Shown: positions 1-8,569, numbered from the stretch's first letter. The stretch: DNA of 64,000 nt from Basilea psittacipulmonis DSM 24701 (GCF_000743945.1 NZ_CP009238.1:124001-188000), one strand, 5' to 3'. Numbers and translations: made by a program. The notes: generated by a model from the sequence alone, not told the origin.

Positions 1-404
1 TCTCTGACTTTTTCGAGCGTTATCGTAGTAGTTATTACGATGCGTTGATGGCTGTGCGTATGCGTAACGATCTAACGCATTGGGTATTGTTTTTCTTGCA
101 AGCGGTTGAAGAAACTTCTAAAAAAGGTTGCATGGTGTTTAAAGGGATTTTGAGATTCAGAGAAGAAGCCCAAAGCAAAATTATGAAACTAGGCAGACGT
201 GCGGAATTAGCTGTACAGCTGTTGAATTTGCTATATCGAAACCCCATACAAACCGCCCAGAATATTGAAACCCATTTAAATATTTCAAAATCGACAGTGA
301 ATCTTCTGATAAAAGACTTTTTGGATGCGGGATTAATCAAAGAAGTAACAGGTAAAAAAAGAGGACAGGTTTTTGCGATGAATGACTACTTGACGTTGTT
401 TTAA
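1..404 (+). CDS. Fic family protein, C-terminal part (5' end outside window)
   Basis: The reading frame is open from the window edge (first full codon at base 3) to a TAA at 402-404. The visible 133 residues begin inside the Fic domain tail: the pattern SDFFERYRSSYYDAL, then NDLTHWVLFFLQAV, is typical of the segment just after the Fic core in Fic/DOC proteins with a C-terminal winged helix. A helix-turn-helix follows (NISKSTVNLLIKDFLDAGLI). Fic proteins usually transfer AMP from ATP to a protein hydroxyl. The catalytic HxFx(D/E)GNGR motif would lie upstream and cannot be checked here. The gene converges on the cytosine methyltransferase. An internal start would leave only the wHTH part, so a truncated gene is less likely than a gene cut by the window edge. 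Confidence 0.8.
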   Translation, partial: SDFFERYRSSYYDALMAVRMRNDLTHWVLFFLQAVEETSKKGCMVFKGILRFREEAQSKIMKLGRRAELAVQLLNLLYRNPIQTAQNIETHLNISKSTVNLLIKDFLDAGLIKEVTGKKRGQVFAMNDYLTLF

Positions 405-482
405 CGTGTTTAGAAACAATACACGCAAGAATAGCTACTTCTCAACTGTTGAGTATGTTTTATTGCTGAATGGGAAAATGAA

Positions 483-1520
483 TCATGCTTGTGGAGATGG
501 GGTTAATAAATGGGTGGTTTGTTTTTTTGTAAGTTCATACATCACCCGCAAAATCCTTTCTGCAATACGTTTGACTAAAGGCATGCTGACGCTGTTTCCA
601 GCCTGCATATAAAGTTTGCTATTTGCAATGGGTGGTAAGACAAAATGATTCATGTCATACCCTTGAAAAGCAAAACACTCTTTAGGCGTGAGTTTTCGGA
701 TGCCGTAGTCATCAAGAAGTAAGGGGACGTTATGTCCACCTGTACCCATATTGGCAGTTAAGGTGGGGCAAAGATTATTTTTATTCTCACGAACATAGAC
801 TCGTCGCCACTGATATAAGGTGTTTTTCGAGCAGATATGTTCTTTTAGTGTATCGATGTATTTTGAGTGGTCGTAATAAAACTTATCGTCTTGTTTTTCT
901 GAATCAATAAAGTCATGAATGGTCTTAGTGAGCGGGATTTTCGAGGGAAAAGAAAACTGCTCGTAGTTCAAATGACTTTCTTTATTAAAAGCTACGATAA
1001 AAATACGTTCTCGATTCTGGGGAATATTCGCATATTCAGCCGTGTTCATCACTTGATAGAAAACGTGGTAATTTAGCTTATCCAAAATAGAGAGAATCGT
1101 TTGGAATGTTCGCCCTTTATCATGAGATACTAAGTTCTTCACGTTTTCAAGGAAGATAACTTTAGGACGATGTTTTTCAGCAATCTGTTCAATATCAAAA
1201 AATAAAGTGCCTCGACTATCGGCAAATCCTTTCTGATAACCTGCAATAGAAAAAGCCTGACAAGGAAAACCCGCACAAAGAATATCGAATGTCTCTGGGA
1301 TTTTCGCTTTAGTTTCAGCTAATGTAATATCGCCGTAGGGTAGGATGCCATGGTTAGCAAGGTAGGTTTTCTGTGCATCTTTATCCCATTCGCTACTAAA
1401 AACGCAAGTGCCCCCTAATGCTTTTAAAGCAAAATGAAAGCCTCCTACGCCCGCAAATAAGTCAATAAACGTAAATGCGGCAGCTTGAGTATGAGAATGT
1501 GTTAAATCGCTATTAGACAT
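483..1520 (-). CDS. DNA (cytosine-5)-methyltransferase
   Basis: This is a C5-cytosine DNA methyltransferase of about 345 residues that transfers methyl from S-adenosylmethionine to cytosine. The ordered family motifs are visible: motif I FIDLFAGVGG (residues 18-27), motif IV GFPCQ with catalytic Cys87, motif VI ENV (125-127), motif VIII QNRER (168-172), a target-recognition region of about 90 residues, and motif X QAGNSVSMP near the C-terminus. The frame is open upstream to 1586, but that start is a TTG with no ribosome site; I prefer the ATG at 1518-1520, directly before motif I, although its Shine-Dalgarno is also weak. No restriction endonuclease gene flanks it (Fic on one side, a different methyltransferase on the other), so it looks like an orphan enzyme. 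Specificity cannot be read from the sequence. Confidence 0.92.
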   Translation of the reverse strand: MSNSDLTHSHTQAAAFTFIDLFAGVGGFHFALKALGGTCVFSSEWDKDAQKTYLANHGILPYGDITLAETKAKIPETFDILCAGFPCQAFSIAGYQKGFADSRGTLFFDIEQIAEKHRPKVIFLENVKNLVSHDKGRTFQTILSILDKLNYHVFYQVMNTAEYANIPQNRERIFIVAFNKESHLNYEQFSFPSKIPLTKTIHDFIDSEKQDDKFYYDHSKYIDTLKEHICSKNTLYQWRRVYVRENKNNLCPTLTANMGTGGHNVPLLLDDYGIRKLTPKECFAFQGYDMNHFVLPPIANSKLYMQAGNSVSMPLVKRIAERILRVMYELTKKQTTHLLTPSPQA

Positions 1521-1628
1521 AGATAGCCTATCAAATGACTGAGTGGTAATCATAACATTAATCATACATGAAAGTCTTTGAGGCAATCGACCGATTGTAA
1601 GACAATGTCCATGGTGATAATTACGTCA

Positions 1629-1661
1629 TAAAAAAGCCCTATCATCAGTGGATAAGGCTTT
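1629..1661 (-). terminator. Rho-independent terminator of the PF10119-type methyltransferase gene
   Basis: Read on the minus strand, AAAGCC-TTATC pairs with GATA-GGGCTTT around a short loop and is followed by a T run. It lies about 20 bases after the stop of the gene that ends at 1678. Confidence 0.6.
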
Positions 1662-1677
1662 GGGTAAGCTAGGGGCG

Positions 1678-3210
1678 TTAGGATACGATGCCTAGTGTTT
1701 TGAATAGTTTGAGGTGGTGTTGGAAAAAGTTTGTTTTTAATTCCTCAAGATAGGCTAAGCTTTCTTGTTCGTCTTGGATGGTTTTGCCCTCTTTAATTAA
1801 TACTTGATGATGTTGTTTTAACCGTTTAAAGGCATGGTTGACGTATTGATCTTTAGGGATGTTTTGCAAATACGCTTCTAAAAATAGTTGATTTACCGCG
1901 GTAATAAGCCAACCTGAGCCAATGACGGGACTGGCAAAGTAATTCACCTGTTGAGGCGATAGCGTAAAGTCCAATAAATACTGATTGAGACGTTGGCAGA
2001 TTGATTGATTGTGTTTGATGGTTGATTCAGGCTGTACAACGGCCAATTCTTTTTTGCCAAATAATAAAGCAAGCGATGCATAAATCGTGTTTGCATTCAT
2101 TTTGTCTGACAAAGATGTCACGAGTTCTGAGACGTGATGTATTTTTCCATCTTGTAATATGTCCAATAAAGGCTCAAAGACTTCGTGATTCATAGCGGTG
2201 GTGATGTGATTGGTGACAGTCAGTTCGATGCCTTTTTCAGGCGGTGTCAAAACCACGCGTAATGATTGCCATTGTTGATCACGTTCTGCAGGTGTTAATT
2301 CGCGTTTGCCTTTGATCCAATAATCGCGACGGAATTGCTTATTCAGCAAATAATCTTTGATGGTTTGTTTTAACGAGGGGTGGGTAATATCATCCAAATA
2401 ATTTTGTTGTTCATCACTAAATAAACAATTATTAAAATCGTCTAGATAGTAGGCAGAACAAGCAAAACTAAGCTTCGCAGGTTCTAACCATTCTTCCATT
2501 TGGGCATAGAACATGGGTTGCCAATCACGATTTAAGTATTCATGAGCAATGTAATTAGAGGGTTTTTGTAATAAATCCTTGACGCGTTGGAGAAGTTGGG
2601 GAGAGGTGTTAAGCAGGTGGTGACTATGTTCTAAGGTTTTAATGGTTTGTTCAATAGCATGTTTGGTATTGTTAGAGCGATTGTTTTCTTTCGTTGAACC
2701 AAAACGATCATGTTCGCACAATAAATGGCGTAAGGGCGAGGGTGACGACCAGCCTGGCAATGTGTTGTAACTTACGTATAAAACACCGCCTACTTTTAAT
2801 TTTCGTTTTAAAAAATCCACGATAATTGCTCGATTCTCATTCGAGATCCATGACCAAATACCGTGTAAGGCAATAAAGTCAAAGTCAGGCAAATCCTCAC
2901 GTTTGCAAAATTCATGAAAGCCTTGTTCCGCGATTAATAATCGTTCTGGATCCGCGTGATTGGCTAGGGTTTGAGCAAAAAGAGCGTGTGAGGGATTAAA
3001 GTCTGTTCCATACCACTTCGCAAGGCCTGTGGCGGCATGAATATTGAGTGATAAACCTTGACCAAACCCAAGTTCGCACGCGTGTTCAATCTTGGGGATA
3101 GCAAGATTACTCATTAAAAATGGAATGGTAATTTGAGCGGGATTGAGTTCTTGATAATAACCGTAGGTGTAATTAATATCGCTGATATAACCTTCTGACC
3201 AAGCTGACAT
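1678..3210 (-). CDS. Class I SAM methyltransferase with regulatory domain (PF10119-like)
   Basis: The protein has about 510 residues. The N-terminus carries a pattern typical of methyltransferases with a PF10119 regulatory region (WSEGYISDINYTYGYYQELNP), then SAM motif I ELGFGQG at 46-52 and an acidic strand-end residue near D70. HGIWSWI and the YNTLPGW segment follow, and the rest is a long helical regulatory/C-terminal part. The ATG at 3208-3210 is chosen because AAAGGAA lies about 9 bases upstream; the longer frame to 3231 has no ribosome site. The substrate is unknown. Rickettsial protein-lysine methyltransferases that modify the autotransporter OmpB share, as far as I recall, this architecture. 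This gene lies directly downstream of two autotransporter genes on the same strand, so an outer-membrane protein is a plausible but unproven target. Confidence 0.82.
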   Translation of the reverse strand: MSAWSEGYISDINYTYGYYQELNPAQITIPFLMSNLAIPKIEHACELGFGQGLSLNIHAATGLAKWYGTDFNPSHALFAQTLANHADPERLLIAEQGFHEFCKREDLPDFDFIALHGIWSWISNENRAIIVDFLKRKLKVGGVLYVSYNTLPGWSSPSPLRHLLCEHDRFGSTKENNRSNNTKHAIEQTIKTLEHSHHLLNTSPQLLQRVKDLLQKPSNYIAHEYLNRDWQPMFYAQMEEWLEPAKLSFACSAYYLDDFNNCLFSDEQQNYLDDITHPSLKQTIKDYLLNKQFRRDYWIKGKRELTPAERDQQWQSLRVVLTPPEKGIELTVTNHITTAMNHEVFEPLLDILQDGKIHHVSELVTSLSDKMNANTIYASLALLFGKKELAVVQPESTIKHNQSICQRLNQYLLDFTLSPQQVNYFASPVIGSGWLITAVNQLFLEAYLQNIPKDQYVNHAFKRLKQHHQVLIKEGKTIQDEQESLAYLEELKTNFFQHHLKLFKTLGIVS

Positions 3211-3453
3211 CGTGTGTTCCTTTGTAATCATGCAATGTAATCTATCCGTTCATTATAACGGTTGGTGCTTGTTTTTTATAGCATAAATTCCAAAAAAATG
3301 AAAAAGGTAGATGAATAAAAAACAGCAGTCTGCAAAGACCTGATGGCGGGTGTGAGGATGGGCGTGTGTTAAGAGATCGAAAAGTAAGGTGTATCGGGAT
3401 GGGGAAGTGGGGTGAGGAGAGTGTGAACTCCCCTCTGTTAGCTTAAAAGCGGG

Positions 3454-4627
3454 TTACCAGAAGTAACGCACGCCTAAATGGCCACCATAGCCACTCAATT
3501 TCTTACCAGAAAGGTTGTGAGTGTATTGAGTGTTGATGTAGAATTGGGCCGCTTTGGTAATGTTGACATTAGCACCTAAACCAAGGCGAGCATAGCTTTC
3601 AGCGTATTTTTCATACGTATCGCTAGTCTCAATGTACAAATCTTTACTTTGAATAAAGTTATGATGAACACTGGCATTAGCGTATATCGAGAAGTTTTGA
3701 CCTTGGTATTCAGCACGAGTACCTACGCCTAATCTCAATGAATGCTGGTTCTGACTTAACATATGTTGTTTCTTTGTATCCGTAAAGTCATTCAAATGCA
3801 AAAAGACGTAATCGGTTTGAACGTAAGGTTTTAACCACCATCCAGACGAGGAGTTCGATAAAGAGAACGCTTGGGTGTAGCGAGCAGAAAGTGCTGCTGC
3901 ATAACCTGATTGATCGGCTGTCATATCGCTAGCACGGTAGTTATTGTCTAAATACGTGCCTTGAACTAAGAAATCAAAAGAAGCGGTACGAGACAGGTCA
4001 TAACGATGTGTTAACCCCAAGTTATACGCACGAGAGATAAGGCGATATTGGTAGCCATCTTCTTTGTCGTAGTATTTTGTTTTGCCGTAGTTGTAGCTGA
4101 AATACGCACTGGTGCGAGATCCTGAACCTGCTTCATTATGATGAGATTGAAGTTGGTAACCTAGGTGGAAGTGATAAAAATTGCTGTCAAGGTTGAAATC
4201 GTTTTTGCCGTCTTTTTCAAGATGATCAATGTTTGTTTGAATCCACGTGCTCAAACCATGTTCAACATCGGGATTATCTAGGGCTTGATCAATTGACGTT
4301 AAGGTCTGATGTAGGTTGATGCTAGTCGCATTAATAACCTTATAACGGGGGGGGGGTATTGGAATCTGATGCTCCTCCTGAGCAATCACTACACACAGCT
4401 GAACCGCCTGATGAGGGAGATTTTGGTTTCCCAGAATATGTGCTACCAGAAGTTGATGATCCTGGTTTTCCTTGATTAGAACTACCAGATGATGGAGAGT
4501 TGTTTTGAGAGTACCCACCAGAGGTTGATGATGAACTACTTGATGAGTCTGATGTTTCCGCAGCATAAGCCACGCCCGATAAGGCCAGCAATAATGCGGT
4601 TAATGACGTTTTATATAAAGGTTTCAT
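3454..4627 (-). CDS. Phase-variable autotransporter, split at a poly-C tract (OFF as read)
   Basis: The gene starts at the ATG at 4625-4627, with AAGGAAAAGA just upstream. It encodes a signal peptide (MKPLYKTSLTALLLALSGVAYA), then about 70 residues of Ser/Gly/Pro-rich sequence with one Cys pair (CSDC). Reading stops at 4340 after 95 residues. The barrel lies in another frame, from RYKVINATS at about 4347 to 3454; it is about 297 residues, with alternating amphipathic strands and the terminal aromatic GVRYFW typical of autotransporter translocators. The frame break falls exactly in a run of ten C (coding strand, 4347-4356). Nine or twelve C would join the two parts into a protein of about 390 residues. 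I read it as a contingency gene sequenced in the OFF state; an assembly error in the run is the alternative. Confidence 0.82.
4347..4356. repeat. Homopolymer of ten G (C on coding strand), candidate phase-variation switch
   Basis: Ten consecutive G on the + strand lie between the passenger and barrel halves of the autotransporter gene. I checked the codon phases. With 10 C the upstream frame reads T-P-P-P-L-stop. With 9 or 12 it continues into R-Y-K and the barrel. Runs of this length are prone to slipped-strand mispairing in many surface-antigen genes. Confidence 0.85.
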
Positions 4628-5014
4628 ATTTCTTTTCCTTAAAAAGGTTAGGAGATTTGAGCCATCATTGTATCGTTGTATGTGTTTATAAAAAATGCAT
4701 AATTCAGAAATATTGAATTTGTCTATTTTTTTGAAATAATTAGAAATATAGTTGTTGTTTTTTGGTTTTTTTGACAGGTATTGAATACACCCCATCCACA
4801 TGACAAGAGAAAACGTATAACGAATGTTTGATGAGGGTGATGACAGGCGTATAGGTGCATGTTACTTACCTGACGAGACCCGTATTCACTACTAAAAACG
4901 GCGGTGGTCACGCTTCAAGTTCTCTTTGATTGCATAGTATGTTTATGGTGATGTTATCGATATTGAAGCGTGGCCAGATAAAAGTAATGCACTACATATT
5001 AGAGTGGGCGGTAA
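4628..5014. other. Intergenic region between the two autotransporters, with an imperfect inverted repeat
   Basis: No credible gene was found in these 387 bases. The first part holds the upstream region of the split autotransporter. Bases 4906-4918 and 4963-4975 form 13-bp inverted arms with one mismatch (core CACGCTTCAA / TTGAAGCGTG) separated by 44 bases. This may be a terminator or antiterminator structure, or the remnant of a small mobile element. I see no transposase and no obvious target-site duplication. Confidence 0.45.
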
Positions 5015-6948
5015 TTACCAGCGATAGTTCACCCCTGCAGTAATGGTTTTTAATCGAGCTGATTTTTTATGCTCATAACTCATATGTAGGTAAGCCTTGA
5101 TAGTTCGGTTAATAGACGTTTCTAGACCAATGGCGGAATAAAGCCCATACTTATCATTAGGCACTTGGATCGTTTCATTATCAACATGAATCGTATTTTG
5201 GTCAATAAATTCTCTGCCGACAGCAAGGTCAAGATAAGGGCGAATATGAGTATTTGAATAACGCCAAGTATAGGCAAAACGTGAACCAACCGCACCATAA
5301 ACCGATCGGAAGCCATTGTCTTTGACGAGCGTATCGTTGATAGAATAGGACTGGCTTTTTTGGTAGGCCATGGCAAGTTCAACGTAAGGTTCTAGGAAAA
5401 ATCCTTGCTCGGAATGGAGGTGGAATCCTGATTTGCTTCGTATGCCATATCCCGTGCTATTAAATTTAGTTTGATACGTATGAGATTGCCTGATTGGGGT
5501 GGTCAATAACCGATTGTTTTGGCGAGATATCAGTGCTTGCAGATCGACAAACAGTCCATTATTCGCAAAGTAGCTGGCATAGGCCTGTAATGAGTGGGAT
5601 TTGACACGAGCCTCAATCGCCTTTTTTAAGGTTTTGAACTAGCAGTGCTGACAGCCATACCGAGTAAATATTTTCCTTTTTGGCTGAGCAATACGGTATC
5701 GGCCCCTAAGGAGACACCATGTGTATAGACATCAAGAGGTGTGTTTTCGATGCGAAGCTGTACATCTTGATAAAACGGTTTTATCCAGACGGTGCCTTGA
5801 TCATGCTGGTCTTGACGCAGTTGTGTGGCACGATGGTTAATCGATTTTTGATGAATTTGATTCGCCAAAAGTGTGGTGCTAGCGATGGATTGTACGCCTA
5901 CACTTAGGTTGGATGGGCCTGCGGGAGTGTAATAAAATCCTGCGATACCTGAGGTGGTTTCCTCTGCTGTGTAGTACTTCACGGCATAAGCGGTCGTGCC
6001 TTTTTCTTTTATCGCTTGGCCTTGATTAATTTGTAGCTTGGGCGTGTCAAAGCCGTAGTAATAGATCAAAGGATGTTGATTAGAACGTCCTCTGGAGGCG
6101 ATGGAACCTTGATCCAGAATGTTTAGCGATCCACTTGCTTGGGTCAAAATCGATAGGTTCTGACGATCATAATCTGAATTGATAATGATCGTGCCGTTGT
6201 TGGCTTCTAAGTCATTGATGATCAAACCAGCAGCGGTGTCCCCATCCGTATTAAGGTTCAATACCCCTGCTTGAGATAAGTAGAGTTTATCCACAAAAGA
6301 GCTGACGATGATTCGACTTTGTCGTGTTGTAATGAGCGAAGCATTATTTTGTAGGCGAGATTTTATATCGCTCCAACTAGACGTATCGCCATTCTTTATG
6401 GCATTAATCTTATCGTTAAAATCATTGCCAAGAATTAAGGATGCCCAGCTGGGTAATTGAGTTAATTCAGGATTGGCAAGAATAAATGCTTGAGCCTTAT
6501 CCTCTGATAGATGACCTACCATGCGTGAGAATTGATTGGCCCCTCTTGCTGCTGTTAAACTCGTTCCTTGAACTTGCCATTCGGCCTGCTCGATGTTAAC
6601 TGTTATATGACCATTTGGTGAAAAGGTTGGGCCATACCAAGTCGCGTGATCAGATAGATTAATAGTAAGGTTGCCTCCATTGGCATAAGCACTTTGGTCC
6701 CACTTCGCACCCGAACCGTAAACATTAAATAAGCTATCGCCTCTAAAAGCATATAGGCTTTCTGATGAGGTGTTGCTGGTTGACGTGCCATCGAGCTTGA
6801 GCGTATCGCCATACAATACCCATTGATCATTGCCTTGTATAAAGGTCCATTCATGTTTTTGTTCGAACTCAATATTAGCCAAGGCAGGTTGAGTCAATAA
6901 AAGTAATGATGTTGCGATGCTAGTTAATAGGAATTTTCTTTGTGTCAT
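5015..6948 (-). pseudogene. Second autotransporter, broken by a one-base frameshift
   Basis: The start at 6948 is preceded by a strong AAGGAGG site. A signal peptide (cleavage after QPALA) leads into a passenger of about 350 residues rich in Gly, Asn and Ser, then the start of a barrel (GTVWIKPFYQDVQ). Frame 0 ends at 5626 after SSKP. The -1 frame continues at once from ACC at 5632 as TLKKAIEARVKSHSLQAY and runs 205 residues to the terminal NYRW at 5015, so the intact protein would have about 644 residues. The break must lie within about 9 bases: the -1 frame has a TAG just upstream and frame 0 a TAA just downstream. One A missing from a four-A run (5632-5635) explains it most simply. This is not a long repeat, so a recent mutation or sequencing error fits better than phase switching. 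Confidence 0.78.
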
Positions 6949-6972
6949 AGTCCCCTCCTTTTTGTCAGCCTT

Positions 6973-7011
6973 ATTTTATCGTGTTATGCGTATTATTTCA
7001 ATTGAAATAAT
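6973..7011 (-). promoter_or_regulatory. Promoter with a perfect 20-bp palindrome over the -35
   Basis: Bases 6992-7011 (ATTATTTCAA followed by its exact complement) form a perfect 20-bp palindrome. On the minus strand its second half supplies TTGAAA as a -35, followed 17 bases later by TAAAAT (6973-6978), about 25 bases upstream of the autotransporter start codon. A dimeric repressor or activator could bind here; which one cannot be told. Confidence 0.5.
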
Positions 7012-7092
7012 TTGTTTGAAGACGTAAAAATAAGACTTGAAGCTGATATGAGAGGATGAAGGAGGCTTAATCTTGGCAAAATGCCTTAGTTA

Positions 7093-7281
7093 GCGTTCAT
7101 CGCGATGTTAACGACTGGGTTTGTGCGTCGTTTAGAATTTCCTCTAAGTGGGTTTCGAGCCAGTTTACAAGAGAACGTAACTGCATGCACAACGTTCATT
7201 ACAGTGTTGACGACTGGGTTTATGCATCGTTTAGAATTTCCTCTAGGTGGTTTTCTAGCCAATTTACGAGTGAACGTAAAT
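7093..7281. repeat. 99-bp imperfect tandem duplication covering the hxlR 3' end
   Basis: The segment beginning near 7093 recurs 99 bases on, near 7192, with about 80-85 percent identity by eye. The second copy contains the last 20 or so codons and the stop of hxlR. In the first copy the stop position reads CAA instead of TAA, so it is a non-functional duplicated gene end lying downstream of hxlR. Confidence 0.8.
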
Positions 7282-7573
7282 GTTTGGCGGCTTGTTTTCC
7301 ATGAGCGGTAAGTGAGTATTCCACATGAGGTGGCACGGTATCATAAGATTTACGAAGTACCATACCATCTGCTTCGAGTTCCTGTAAAGTCTTGCTGAGC
7401 ATTCTTTCATTAATGCCCTCAATTTCATTTCTTATTTCGCTAAAACGTTTTGTTTTTTTATACAAACAGGTCATCACGAGAACGCCCCATTTACTAGTAA
7501 GGTGGTTTAAGATTTCACGAGAGGGGCAATTTGCGGCTAATACATTTCCTTTTTCAGGTTCGTGGTACATCAT
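7220..7573 (-). CDS. HxlR family transcriptional regulator
   Basis: The protein has 117 residues and one winged-helix domain of the HxlR/MarR-like type. CPSREILNHLTSKWGVLVM, then FSEIRNEIEGINERMLSKTLQELE, forms the helix-turn-helix, and VPPHVEYSLT forms the wing. Cys16 sits at the N-terminal position that senses quinones or electrophiles in relatives such as YodB and QorR; whether it does so here is inference. The gene is divergent from an NAD(P)H-binding protein at 7750, the usual arrangement for this family, and probably represses it through the shared 180-base gap. The start could be either of two adjacent ATGs (7573 or 7570). A degenerate copy of its 3' end lies downstream. Confidence 0.9.
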   Translation of the reverse strand: MMYHEPEKGNVLAANCPSREILNHLTSKWGVLVMTCLYKKTKRFSEIRNEIEGINERMLSKTLQELEADGMVLRKSYDTVPPHVEYSLTAHGKQAAKHLRSLVNWLENHLEEILNDA

Positions 7574-7625
7574 ATTACAGCTTGATACTATCTAAGGTTT
7601 ATAAAATTTGTGTAAAATTTACAGC

Positions 7626-7673
7626 ACTTACTTTTTTGTAAGTACTTCCATTTTGTTAGTAAGTTGATATAAT
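7626..7673 (+). promoter_or_regulatory. Promoter and palindromic operator between hxlR and the oxidoreductase
   Basis: ACTTAC-N6-GTAAGT (7626-7643) is an inverted repeat directly before a weak -35 (TTCCAT, 7646-7651). A consensus TATAAT follows 16 bases later at 7668-7673. A related half site (AGTAAG) lies at 7658-7663. The position over the core promoter suits repression by the divergent HxlR protein. Confidence 0.55.
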
Positions 7674-7749
7674 ACACCATGTAGTAAAACAAAACAATCT
7701 TTAAATGATTGTTTACAGACTTAAACGATTTAATAGAAAGGAAATGATT

Positions 7750-8403
7750 ATGTCAAAATTTGCTGTGATTGGTGCAACAGGTTATGTAGGGCGTGCTGTG
7801 GTAGAAGAGTTAGCACGTCGTGGTCATCAAGTGACTGCATTCGCACGTTCTGTAGAGAAAGTCACGAAAGCTGATAATGTACAAGCAGTCGCTGCTGATG
7901 TGAACAGTAAAGATTTTTCTCAGCAGTTATCAGGTTTTGATGCGGTAGTGAGTGCCTTTAATCCCGGTTGGTCGAATCCTAATATTGCGGCTGATTTTAA
8001 AAAAGGTGCCAGTGCCATTGTAGAAGCAGCAAAACAAGCCCAAGTACCTTATTTATTAGTGGTGGGTGGTGCAGGCAGTTTGTATATTGCACCAGGTGTG
8101 CAGTTGGTGGATACACCAGAATTCCCAAAAGACATCTATGAGGGTGCCAATGCTGCTCGTCATTTGTTAAATGATTTACGTGATCGTCGTGATGTGAACT
8201 GGGCCTTTATTTCACCACCTGCTTTATTAGGTGAAACAGGTGAGGAACGTACAGGTAAATATCGTTTGGGTGGCGAAGAGGTCTTGATGTCAGGTGATGA
8301 ACCAGCAGGTATCAGTGTGGCAGATATGGCGATTGCGATTGCAGATGATGTCGAACAAAAAGCACACTTATTTAAACGTTTCACTGTAGCGAGTGTGGAA
8401 TAG
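7750..8403 (+). CDS. NAD(P)H-binding oxidoreductase (atypical SDR, YwnB-like)
   Basis: The protein has 217 residues. The N-terminus MSKFAVIGATGYVGRAVVEEL is a Rossmann nucleotide-binding start of the NAD(P)H-binding PF13460 group, with GATGYVG as the phosphate loop. VVSAFNP, VVGGAGSLYI and FISPPALL are the matching later strands. Relatives act as quinone or flavin reductases or bind NADPH without a known substrate. I chose the ATG at 7750 because AAGGAAA lies 6-8 bases upstream; an in-frame ATG at 7744 is too close to it and the frame further up has no ribosome site. Control by the divergent HxlR regulator suggests a stress or electrophile-detoxification role. Confidence 0.88.
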   Translation: MSKFAVIGATGYVGRAVVEELARRGHQVTAFARSVEKVTKADNVQAVAADVNSKDFSQQLSGFDAVVSAFNPGWSNPNIAADFKKGASAIVEAAKQAQVPYLLVVGGAGSLYIAPGVQLVDTPEFPKDIYEGANAARHLLNDLRDRRDVNWAFISPPALLGETGEERTGKYRLGGEEVLMSGDEPAGISVADMAIAIADDVEQKAHLFKRFTVASVE

Positions 8404-8569
8404 TACGAGGAAACTCGCCAGTAGTGAATGAGTAGTGATGTTTTGTTTGCATGATGATTCGTTCACTCGTTTGAGAAGATGATGTGCGGGACTTTTTTAG
8501 TCTCATCTCAGAAAGTTGGAAGCAGACAAAGTAAGTTAGTTGTAATTTTTAATATAAAAAGGAAACAAT

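Noticed and set aside
1678..3231. The second methyltransferase as a DNA-modification partner of the cytosine methyltransferase
   Set aside because: Its SAM domain and long helical C-terminus resemble protein or small-molecule methyltransferases, with no DNA-methylase motif IV such as (N/D)PPY.
4723..4911. 62-codon minus-strand frame upstream of the split autotransporter
   Set aside because: No ribosome site, no recognisable family, and it overlaps the likely promoter region.
4906..4975. Miniature inverted-repeat transposable element
   Set aside because: Arms of only 13 bp with one mismatch, no target duplication and no second copy in the window; left as an unexplained inverted repeat.
5622..5627. 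Six-T run (A on the coding strand) as a phase switch for the second autotransporter
   Set aside because: The frame 0 stop comes before the run, so length change there cannot restore the frame.
5628..5640. Programmed -1 ribosomal frameshift in the second autotransporter
   Set aside because: The site has only a single AAA slip and no XXXYYYZ heptamer before the stop; a mutation or sequencing error is simpler.
7105..7311. 68-codon plus-strand frame with an internal repeat
   Set aside because: It is antisense to hxlR and its duplicated 3' end; the repetition comes from the 99-bp duplication.
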